Source: Paramarasmius palmivorus (Eukaryota; Basidiomycota; Agaricomycetes; Agaricales; Marasmiaceae). Taken from it: a DNA stretch of 64,000 bases. Made by a program: the position numbers and the translations under genes. The notes under the pieces are model-generated. The model saw nothing but the letters and a program-made list of their open reading frames with translations, did no database searches and had not been told where the DNA came from. Positions within the stretch are counted from its first letter, which is position 1, and every line of letters starts with the position of its first letter. Of the stretch, positions 10,919-20,727 are shown one piece after another. Location: assembly GCA_037176845.1 (NCBI GenBank), contig JAYKXP010000010.1, positions 186,001 through 250,000 on the forward strand, read 5' to 3'.

Positions 10919-13900
10919 CTATTGCTGTACTATATTCTTGACCTCTGCCGGTGGTCGCCTCGACCCAACAGCCTTTGCCCGTTTGCGCTTTTGACCTGTG
11001 AGTATAGCCTGTCCTTCCCCTTGCTCTTCAGAAGGAGCTCCATCTTGTTCACTCCTTGCATCGGCAACTGGATGCTATAGAAAGATGCATCAATGGAACA
11101 ACAATTGAACTCGAGTCAGAGTATGATCATACCTTGTTCTCCGTCTCTGCTGCTTGCTTCTTTCGCTGTTCAGCAAGAAGCTTTGTCAGCGCGTTAAGTC
11201 CCATGGTTTGCTTGATGGTCTGAGACTTGTTATCGACTCGAACAACCTTTTCGATGATACGAAGCTGTTCCAGCTCATCTATGACCTGCTGTGGAGAAAC
11301 ACTTTCACTTGAAGACCATGAGGTGATATATTCAGGTATCTCACGAAACCGTTCCCATGCCTTGCCCTATGTATCCTTTGTGAGCCATAGTATAGATACG
11401 TCACAGACAGAACTTACACATCCTTTTCGCCACTTGTATTTGAAATATTGCTCAAGGAGTTGGTACGGTGGCTTAACCCCTGTCTGATTGCCATCTCCAT
11501 CACCAACGGCTTCTCCGTGTACCCAACATCTCCACACGCTAGCAATGTCTCCATACTGGTCCAGAGTCTTGGATGGTTTATATACATCCCACAGGAGCTG
11601 TGGCTGGTGAATGAGAGAGAATACGGCATCCCATGTCACCGACTTCTGACCAAGTACTGGTGGAAAGATAAGAAGTGGACCACCTGTACCAACGATCAGT
11701 TGACGTTCTCGAATTGATAAATCAATGTCATACCTGGTTTTGAAAAGGCCGCGATTGGTGGAAGGACAAGATCCACCTCGGTGCGTGCTCGAGGACTGTT
11801 TGGGGTCTTTGGGGACGACGAGACAAATGCACGAAGTGTATGATCTGGTGCTTCATACACACCAGACGAATCACCGTCATGACTAGTGGCAGTAATCTCT
11901 ACTGCAGGGAGTAAGGGTGTTAGGGAAGAGGAAAGTGATGGCAGAGTTGTTGATAAAACAATGTTTTCGTCTGTAGCAGTATAGAGGCGGCTACTCAGGT
12001 CAATGCCTTGGGCGACTGACAAGCGTGAGTGGTAGCTGTCAAGGCTGAAACCAGTGGTAGGCGACAATATCGAGGTTCGTCGGACCAGTCGTTGGACCTC
12101 ACGCTTGAGTTCTGAGTTGATGACCCGTGATTCCTCTAATGCTTGGCGAATGGCTTCATTGGCTACTCGTTGGAGATCCACTGGACTACCAGCCGCTGCC
12201 TTGAGGACTGAGAGCGCCGACGGAAATGTATTCTTCATCCAGTTGCGAACGTCGGTGTTTGCGAGTGCCGGCAGTTTGAAGAGGGCAGAGTTCGGGACTT
12301 CTTGGTAGATGGCGGCACCGCACTAAAGGCAAACTTGTGAGTACCATCCAGCCCAAGATAGAAGAAACAACTTGCCTGGAAGATATATGGGCGAAGGGAG
12401 ATGATCATACTCCAGAAGTTTGCAGCGCCATTGAGATTTTGCTGGCCTACAATCGACTCATGTATATCTTCAGCCATAGGACAAACCAATGCAAGAAACT
12501 GCTCTGGAACATGCACATGTCTCCAGACAGGATCATATACTTCGTGCACCTTGTATCCGGCAGCACCGAGGACAGCCTGTACAGGATAGTTAGTAGACTG
12601 AAACAATATACAGAATTAGCGTACCGGTAGTGGGATTGCAGGTGCATAGCAGTCCAAATATGTTGAACCACGAGACCATCCGAGTTTGGAGGTCTGTAAG
12701 GTATCAACGCCCATCGCTTCTTGCCGGTACCCAAGCATGTGTCGGGGGAGGTGGACCTTGACTCGTGACTCAAATCCGACCTTCTTGAACGCATGCACAT
12801 ACATGTTGTACATGCTTTGCTCTGAGAATGGTGTCGTCGGCGATTTGGGTCCATGGAGCACACGAACACCACGCCAGCTCTTGTTGATTGACCAGTCGAT
12901 CTCCATCATCTCCGTGAGGTGTTTGTAATCAAAAAGGTAGTGGAAATAGAAGGAGAAGGCACCGAGCGAACAAAGCGCAGGGTCGTTATGGGCAATGAAA
13001 GCGGTATAGACAGGATTGATAATCTATCAAGGAGCCATTAGTCATCTTGTAAATATAGTCTGACAATAACAGACCGTTCGCAAACCCTTTTTCCCTGCCT
13101 TCTCTTCGCCCTGAAGACCTAGGATTGCCTTGATTGCACTCTCTCCATTGGGGTGCGTGAACGTGTGGGGTTGGAGTTCAGCTAGCTTAAGCGCTCGCAA
13201 GTCGTCACCTCGGTTTCCTGACTGATTCTGACTAGTCCAAGCAAGGAACCCTAAAACGGCTGAACGGACTACATCCAATGTTGGTCAATAGGAGGCAAGT
13301 AGCAAGAATAATTGATACTCACGCTCACGATGCCCCAAGAATCCCTTGAGGGTGATGATCCGGATTTGATCTTCTGTTATTGAGGCGAGAAATGTGTTCG
13401 CCGTGATGTCAGGTGCATCTTCACTTGGAATGAGCCCCCTGGGATGGCAGACGTCAGTAGTCTGAATCATAACCACTGGGATAACACTTACTCGCGAGCC
13501 TTCTTCAATGCGTTATCCATACGAGCTCTCAGTTCATCCCAAACGGTGACTGTCGTTGATGGGCGGCGGCTGCGAAGGGTAACGTCTGACGCTTCTTGCT
13601 CCTTTCGTATCCGTAATGCTCCAAAGAAGAGCTTCTTCTGCTGCGACTATGCCATCAATGAGTATTGGCTATGGGCGGTGGACAGTAATGTACTTACAGC
13701 ACCAAGTATTGTGCCAGGTATAGGCACCCCCTTTCGTGTACGCTTTGGTCGCTCGGCGTTGAACTTGATGAAAGTGAGCAAGAAATGCTCGTCGATAATC
13801 CTGTCTCGGATGATCTTGTCAATGAGGGCCTTTTCAATGAATTCCTGGCCCAAAGAGAGGAATATCAGCATGGGTTTGAGCAGCTAGCAGTAGCAACAAG

Positions 13901-14799
13901 GCTTACCTCAATCATCCTGACCATCGCCTGCTGCGTCCTCAAACCACCAGGCCTCCTGTTCATTTCCGCCCTTTGTGTCGCTTCTACTCGCATTCTCGTC
14001 TGAAAAACCTCGAAATCATCATCATCTTCGAGGTCCAAGTCGTCATGTTCTTCATCGTATCCTAAAATCTCCTCGGCAAAAGCACCCGGCACCCCAAACT
14101 CATGCACCAGCTGCTCTTCATCATTGCCACGCTCACCAACATCCTCATCCTCATCTTCGGAGCCAGCATCTTCACGGGATTCATTGCCAGCCCTAGCCTT
14201 TTGCGCGCTCGCATTGCTTGTATCACCTGGGCGTGGGCACGGTTGAGGCGGGGATGTGGAATTTGATGCTATGGGTATGGCTTGAGAAGTGGATGCTGCT
14301 GCTGCCGTTTGAGAAAGACTTATACTGTTAGGGTACCTAGTCCGAGATGAGATACGGAAGCAACGACAGAGGCAGTTGGACTCACCAGTAACCAAGTAAA
14401 GCTGTCCGTAGCTTCTCCAAATTCGCGTTCTTCGGGACTTTTATCTGAAGAGTCGTGCAAAGGTCCCGAAGGGGCTGTTTTACATTGATCTTTGCCCTAG
14501 ATGTTGAGTTATTAGCTGTTCCTGCATATATGAAAAAGATGGACATACAGCCGGCGTTGCTGCTCATTACAACTTGTTGTTATCTTTCCATCTTGATCCA
14601 CCTCAGGTATAATTTCCGCTGCATCGACATGCCTTGGTCTTGACGTTCGAGCTGCAGAAGAATTGGGCTGCTGGACATTTGGCGGGGGCGTCGACGTCGA
14701 CGTCGACGGCGAAGATGAACTCGTGGCAACCTGGGGTTGAGAAGGTCGGAGAGCCGGATCAATCGCTTCCCAATTAATATCGCCATCACCGTTTGCCAT
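10919..14799 (-). CDS. Crypton-type tyrosine recombinase with Ndc10-like core and GCR1_C-like DNA-binding region
   Basis: Thirteen exons give an intact 1078-residue protein: 14549-14799, 14386-14496, 13907-14324, 13698-13844, 13492-13646, 13323-13438, 13075-13268, 12625-13023, 12376-12576, 11734-12322, 11418-11683, 11133-11366, 10919-11074. The N-terminal 260 residues are Ser/Pro-rich and then strongly acidic (EDEDEDVGE). The recombinase core follows: candidate catalytic Arg419 (GNRGDDLRALKLAEL), HxxR at His555-Arg558 (VHLPRHMLGYRQEAMG), Trp580 (KLGWSRG) and candidate nucleophile Tyr586 (STYLDCYAPAIP). About residues 885-990 match the GCR1_C pattern (VWRCWVHG ... YKWRKG ... WERFREIPEYI). A basic KRKRAK motif near the C-terminus suggests nuclear entry. 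The intron after IFQ uses a GC donor (GCAAGT at 12370-12375). An open 13-exon frame implies recent or continuing selection. It could alternatively be a domesticated Ndc10-domain gene. Confidence 0.85.
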
Positions 14800-14944
14800 T
14801 ATTGTGAAGTATTGTAAAGTAGATTAAGGAAGGACATGAAAGGTAAGGAAAGAAGGAGAAGGAAAAGGGGTATACGACTAGAAGAGAAACGACTGTTTGA
14901 GCGTCAAAATCCTATTCCTATGTGTATCTGCATGCCCCAGTTGA

Positions 14945-15005
14945 GGTCACCGAAACGGGTGACCCGCGGCTTGAAAAAGGCGCTGAGTCACCGAATTTGG
15001 GTGAC
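14945..15005. repeat. Two GGTCACC/GGTGACC inverted repeats upstream of the recombinase gene
   Basis: The first pair is GGTCACC (14945-14951) facing GGTGACC (14958-14964); the second is GTCACC (14987-14992) facing GGTGAC (15000-15005). Spacers are 6 and 7 bp. They lie about 150-200 bp upstream of the recombinase start codon, and related heptamers lie on the other flank near 8342 and 8438. They could be recombinase or regulator binding sites. Confidence 0.4.
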
Positions 15006-15130
15006 CCGCCGCGAGCGAATGCCCTTGGTATCCCTGTGTTCTTTATCGTGTTTGCGTCGCCTGCGTCCTGGTCGAGGTTTTTCTCCCACGGTGTTTTTTC
15101 CCACGAAGTTGGTGCCTTGAGCAACTCCGC

Positions 15131-16446
15131 GGGGTTCTTTTCTTTTCTTTACCCTTGCGTTGCGCGTAGTTTTATTGGCATTGTTCTTTGTTGTGTTGTA
15201 TTGCCAGTGGGAGTCTCGTTGCCGCGGTGGATCATGCATCTCTGGTATCGAAAAGTCGCCATTCTTGCCATATAAATTTGATGGGGCGCTTCCCGCTGGG
15301 AAGACGCGCGGAAAGCATTCATCTTCGCGGTTGCTGTTAGGGAGGCTTCTGTTTCCATTGCCGATGATTTCGCTATCACTTATGACCCACTGCCAGCGGC
15401 AGACGGGTTTTTGTATCCTGCTTTGGATGTCTTTCAGCTGTGTAATTCAGTATTTTCCTGAATTTGTTGCTTGTCCTCAATAGAAGATACATTTTTTGTC
15501 AAACAGTCCGCAGTTAGCTATGTATTTTACGTCAAGGTAAAAGAAAGAGTCTTAGATTTGCGTGTGTATTCAGCTCTAAAGAAGTCCCTGATCTTTCAAC
15601 CTCGCACTTGCTTCAGGCTGACTTTCAATTGATCACGTACCTCAGGACCGTTGTACATTTATCTGAGTCTATCGATATCTACCAAAAGATCTCACTGCCT
15701 TTGTCAGCTCTGTATCCTTTTTAATCGAACTCAGAAATGTTGGCGGCTTACGCCAACCCACACCAAGCTAGTCAAAGATTTCTCTCCATCCCTTACAATA
15801 AAGCTTTTTTCAGATCTCAAACTTTAAGAAAAGCATATCACCCCTCTGCTATGGATTACGATTAACGCAACAAAACACTAGGACCCGGATGGTCGTGTTG
15901 TCCTATTCTTCCAGCTGAACTTTCAGCTGGCTCGGTCGGAAACATTGGACGTCATCAGACATAGAATAATATCAACAAGCATAGGTGCGTACGCCGTCGT
16001 GGGGCTCAGGTACTCCAGCAAGTGATGCCCTGAGAAACAACAGGTGTTCCCTTCCCTTCCCGTGCCCGTCTCATCCGAATCGGGTTGACGTACTAGGAAT
16101 AATGATGCCCAACGGTTTTCATCCGTTTTTTCTCAACGTCCCTGGGTGTACCTTCCCATTTTCGTTTGAATCCTATCATCCCGTCATTCTTTGCCTCAAT
16201 GGTCTATGCCCTTGCGACACCACTTTCGAGTCAGCGAAAGTTTCGGAGAGGCCATGGTTGCGGATGACCGACATGCGCCACAACGTTGACATTATGCGCC
16301 CGCTCAGCTCCTGTGGCTTTTCTTGCCTCCTGTTTAGTCGTCGATCATGGCGGCATGAGTCTCCTTCGTACACGAATGCATTGTTCACTCAAGTGAGATC
16401 CACTGTTTGCGTCTTCCCTGTAAACGGCACCTCATGATTTTCAGGT
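15131..16446. other. Intergenic region between the element and the sesquiterpene synthase
   Basis: It includes the outer promoter region of the recombinase and the upstream region of the terpene synthase. No reliable coding region was found. Open frames at 15160-15483 and 15985-16437 have no recognisable product and no splice support. Confidence 0.35.
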
Positions 16447-16454
16447 TATATAAG
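16447..16454 (+). promoter_or_regulatory. TATA box of the sesquiterpene synthase
   Basis: TATATAAG lies 35 bp before the ATG at 16490. Confidence 0.45.
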
Positions 16455-16489
16455 CTCTTCCGGACCCAGAGGGTTGACCGCAAACACTA

Positions 16490-17825
16490 ATGTCTCAATT
16501 CCCGACATACATTCTCCCTGACATGTTACGCAGTTGGCCTTGGTCGCGAAGTATGAACCCGTTCCACGCTTTGTATAAGGAGAAAGCGACAATTGCACCA
16601 TATGGCATTTTTACCGACCATTCTCAACGTGCGTTCGATCGTTGTGACTTTCGTGAGTCCGCCATTTTTACCATTGAAATGGAGCTAATACATCTAACTT
16701 TTCAAGCTCTACTGGCAGCCCTGACATACACTCGACTCAATCAAGGTTTGACAACGGGCCTGCAGACTCTATTGCCGTCGCTTAATCGCTTTGTACAGAC
16801 GGTTACCACATTGCGTGCGAATTTCTCAACTTCCTCTTTATGGTGGACGAGCACCTTGAGGTAGCTTCGACTGTTGAAGCCCGGCATATAGCTGACACAG
16901 TCTTGGATGCGTTGCGGAACCCGGGTGTTCCTCGACCCGACGGAGAATGGATTGGAGGTGAGATCACACGATCGTAAGTTTTCATCAGTGTCATATGTAG
17001 AATATACCAAATTACAAGGATTCAGGTTCTGGGAAAAAGCAACGAAAACCGGTACTCCCTCATTTCAAAGGCGCTTCATCGACACAACTTCCGAGTACTT
17101 GGACGGATGTGTTGAACATGCCATTGATAGAAGCCAATCGAACATTTACGATGTCGAGACGTATTTTACTCTTCGACGCAAGACGGTTGGCGTTCTGCCT
17201 AGTTTCGCGGTTTTGGGGATCCACATGAACCTGACAGACAAGGTTTTCAAGGATCCCGTTATCCAGCGGTTAACAGAGCTCGCCGTGGATATGATAATTG
17301 TCAGAAATGACACGTTGTCCTACAATGTAGAGTATGTGGTTCTTCTAACGATGATCTACTTCCGTCTGACAAGGTTATTTACAGACAAGCACGAGGGGAT
17401 GACAGTCACAACGTAATCAAGATATTGATGGAAACTTGCCAAACAGACATTCAAGGGGCGTTGAACCGCGCCTCTTTTATGCACGACCAGCTCTCCACAG
17501 ATTTCCTTGACCTTATTGGAGAAATGCCGACGTTTGGGGACACAAACACTGACGAAGAAGTGTTTACTTATGTGAATGGTCTCGCACAATGGGTACGAGG
17601 CAACGATTCTTGGTCTTTCGAGGTGTGTCCAAATCTTGTCCTCCTATTCAGCTTGCCACTAACCCATTCATACAGAGTCACAGGTACTTCGGTTCTGCAG
17701 GCCCTGAGATACAGAAGACTGGTATCGTTCAGCTGCTACCTAAAATTTGCTCGGCCTCACTGCAGGTACCAGGCGAATGTCCGGCAGGCGCAGAAATAAT
17801 GATCAAACACCATGGATTAGTTTAA
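16490..17825 (+). CDS. Sesquiterpene synthase (class I terpene cyclase, basidiomycete type)
   Basis: Six exons join to an intact 356-residue protein: 16490-16652, 16707-16745, 16799-16973, 17026-17331, 17385-17622, 17676-17825. The family landmarks are in order: an N-terminal ILPDMLRSWPWSRSMNPF, an acidic metal-binding motif DEHLE at about 84-88 (FLFMVDEHLE), the NSE triad NDTLSYNVE at about 219-227 split by an intron, and a C-terminal SHRYFG at about 308-313 carrying the Arg-Tyr pair that binds diphosphate. Length fits fungal sesquiterpene synthases (about 330-380). It should cyclise farnesyl diphosphate in the cytosol; the product cannot be told from sequence. The two P450s on either side are plausible tailoring enzymes. 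The acidic motif is the D(D/E)xx(D/E) variant common in basidiomycetes, not the classical DDxxD. Confidence 0.93.
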
Positions 17826-19308
17826 TATCTCCCATCCTTTATCTGAATATGTACATGCATACTTGGTCGATAACGAATGAATAATCAATAGATTCCCGCT
17901 ACGTTAGTAGAGGGTTATGGGGTGCAGACTCAGGACGACCTTTTACGTAATCTCGTGTAAGCATTGGTCAGCATTTTGTAAGCACGCGAATTCACCTCGA
18001 GCTCCTCACCATGGTCTTCTCTCCAACGTTGTCCGAGTCGGACTCGTTCCGTTAATTCGACCTCTCCGCCTGCAACATTCTTTCTACGTTCGTTTGCATA
18101 ATCTGCCTGTGAGGAGCCAGCATAATGCTGGCGACGAACAGGCAGAGACACGCAGACTTGTCGCGTCACAGATGTAATATGAATATTTGGACAGTGGAGG
18201 CTGATCATGAAGTCTTTCCAAGCTTGGTAACTCAAGTTGAGGTTCTGCAGGTTTACGAGCCTAGCTGGTGCGTGCCCCGCCCCTTTTTCTTCGTACAGAC
18301 ACTTACAGCTACTTCATAGATTTTGTCGGAATATGCCTCGCTTAACACAACTACAGGGATCAAGATGAATGACGCCTATGGCCCTGCGAATAATACTGAT
18401 CTGTACTGGCCGGTGCTCTGCAAGTCTGTCGCCACATTTTGATACTCTAGAAAACCTCTACAAGTGACCACGACTGCAACGGCCATAGCTATGTGCTGTT
18501 GACTCGTTTAAATGGAATGAATGAATCCGTGTCATGCCTCTGTCCTTGTAAACCTGCGGCAGTGATCTCGAGTTGCTGGCCCCTTCGTGTCACTTGCGTC
18601 ACGCGCGCATGTAAGCTACCTTTTCCTCATTCAAATCTGCATTATTGATGTGTTGAACTAGGAGCTATGATACCATGCCAAGAATCAATTTATCTGTTAC
18701 CGATGCGCACAAAATTGTCTACGTTGTACCTGGGCAAGGTAGTCGCACAAGCCGCCTTCATCCCTCTGTGGCTTTGTTGTTGCTAGAGATTTACAAACCA
18801 GAATAGATGTTTTCGGAGCCAATTTCTACCCATGAGGCGAAACGCCTGGCCGGGAAGACCTGCCATTGCACTATCCATAATTCAAGTAAGTGGCCTCACA
18901 CATTTACCAGAAAACCGATAACATCGAAACAGGATCTACAACCAGTGCTTCCAGCTAGACACTTGCACGGCACCCCAACAGATCGTCCCGGGAAGGTTCA
19001 ATTGGTTTTGACGGTACTCCTACACTCCTGTTCACGTTTTGTAGCTGCTCCATTCGGAACATGTGATCAAATGTTGGGTTCGTTGGGGGTAGATAGAGGT
19101 CTTCGACTGTGTTTTAATGTGCAGATACGTCTGTAAGTATGAGTAAACGTAGCGGGCTCTGCCGCTTGCCGGCCCTCCCTGGTAATTGTTAAACTTGGAA
19201 TAGATTCGTGATCCGGCGGGTTACTCCGGAAATGTCAGCGCTGATTAATTGACACGTACGTACTACGCCGGTTGTCTACTCCTATCTATCACGAGTTATT
19301 GTGTATTC
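17826..19308. other. Intergenic region between terpene synthase and inverted-repeat element
   Basis: A minus-strand frame at 17930-18235 (with NERRKNVAGGEVELTERVRL) and a plus-strand frame at 18807-19136 exist, but neither has a recognised domain, a convincing start or splice support. I cannot support a gene here. Confidence 0.3.
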
Positions 19309-20013
19309 CAGCTAACCAAAAAACTCTAGGCCGCTTTCGAAAAAAAGTAAGATTATAAAGCAGTTCCCATACCCACGGGCCAGCCGCTACGTCACATTTC
19401 ACACCGTTTTTTCTCTGTTCCCTCACGACGCACGTTCTTCCATGTCGCCGGGAAACTCTGAAATGAAGACGCAGAAATCATTATATCTCCTCCAACGCGA
19501 CCACTCTCTCAGCATTCCGATTCATCAACGTTGACACATTTGACATAGCGTCGCCCCCAACTATGTATACCAACCCCCTCAACAACTATTGATATCACCT
19601 TTCTGCACTCCACCAAGCCCAGTAGGATCCAGAATCTCTTCAACTACAAGACTGCAAACAGCATATCTTGAATGGTCCAGATGTGAAGGGTAGCTGGAAG
19701 CGCACAAGTGTCGGGATCCCGACTGCTTGGGGCGGAGTTTACTTACGTACTATAAACAAAGGCGCAATGAGGCCAAAACCGCGAACTATTCGGTGATTAT
19801 TAGTACAAGTGCTGTAGCCTACATTAAATTATTTGCTAATTCTGGTTCTACGTTTTATCTTCTTGCTCGCGTTGAAAAAAGAGATGTGTACGGTGGGGAC
19901 AGTCGCCCCAGTCGGGATACACACCATGACTTGGGCGTGAGGCGTGGGTATGGGAACTGATTTGTAACCTAACTACTTTTTTTGAAAGCGGCCTAGAGTT
20001 TTTTGGTTAGCTG
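19309..20013. mobile_element. 705-bp non-autonomous DNA transposon (MITE-like) with long terminal inverted repeats
   Basis: The ends are inverted copies. The left end begins CAGCTAACCAAAAAACTCTA at 19309 and the right end finishes with its exact complement at 20013. The first 30 bp match perfectly and similarity continues to about 70 bp (CAGTTCCCATACCCACG is also shared). The interior (about 560 bp) has no transposase or convincing gene, so it would need to be mobilised in trans. A TA dinucleotide lies at the same inner position at both ends (19313-19314 and 20008-20009), compatible with a Tc1/mariner-type insertion if the outer CAGC is flank; otherwise no clear target duplication is visible. 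Confidence 0.75.
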
Positions 20014-20685
20014 TCAAGTCTTCTATTCACAGTGCCACTGTCGGTGCGTAGTAGCGGGTTTACGATACCATCTAGCTGACATCTTCAGCCTAATATCGGT
20101 TTTGGGATGCTTACAGCTTTTCTTAGCAAGAAATTTAGGGCACTGCGCACTGTCCTCGTCACCGCAACGGGACCTGGTGCCGTTCTCCTCCTCCTCTTCT
20201 TCCGATAATTCATTCCAACATTGCGATTCTCCAATTTACCCTTTGTCCGGCACTTCATTGTCGATGACACAGGGCCAGCGTTTAACTCCAAGCGAAACAT
20301 TGAACAATGATAGTCAACCTCAGGCTGATGTGAACGAGATGTGTGAACGAGAACACTTTAGTGGGTCAGCCCTACATAGACATCTAAGCCGTAAAAAGTG
20401 GCGGATCCCACTTAGAGTTTAGTCTAGTTACCCGGAACTGCTCAATAACGGACGTAGTCTTTCTATCTTTGCAGAGGCGGCCGCCTTCCGTTTCCCGATC
20501 GTTCTACACCATTGATTCTGGTGACGATCAGACGTTTGATCAAATGTTGGTGGCTCAAACCGCAACTGAGGACGATGTTCATCAGGAATACGGAAACTAA
20601 CCAACACGTGTAGCGCCAATGCAACATATGCAACGCTCAAGTTCAAGGACGAACTTTTCAAAGGACTCGAAAGACCTCTATTTCG
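20014..20685. other. Upstream region of the second P450
   Basis: No gene supported. An open frame from 20003 to 20422 starts inside the inverted repeat and has no recognisable features. The inverted-repeat element ends about 715 bp before the P450 start codon and could influence its promoter. Confidence 0.35.
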
Positions 20686-20695
20686 CTATTTAATC
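20686..20695 (+). promoter_or_regulatory. TATA-like element of the second P450
   Basis: CTATTTAATC, identical to the element before the first P450, ends 32 bp before the ATG at 20728. Confidence 0.4.
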
Positions 20696-20727
20696 ACGGT
20701 CAAATAACGGCTATAGCATGCCCCACC

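Larger units (their letters stand above)
8330..15130 (-). mobile_element. Probable Crypton-type tyrosine-recombinase element carrying an XPG-like nuclease
   Basis: The span contains an intact Crypton-type tyrosine recombinase with a GCR1_C-like DNA-binding region and, directly downstream on the same strand, an intact Rad2/XPG-family nuclease. GC-rich flanks with repeated GGTCACC/GGTGACC sites occur on both sides. It lies between terpene synthase and P450 genes, so it looks inserted into that locus. Cryptons have no long terminal repeats or target duplications to mark the ends, so the boundaries are rough, and whether the nuclease belongs to the element is inference. Confidence 0.5.

Noticed and set aside
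12447..12872. Minus-strand open frame of 141 codons
   Set aside because: It overlaps the recombinase core in another frame; the spliced recombinase reading contains the catalytic motifs.
20003..20422. Plus-strand open frame of 139 codons
   Set aside because: It starts inside the inverted repeat of the MITE-like element and has no recognisable domain or splice logic.
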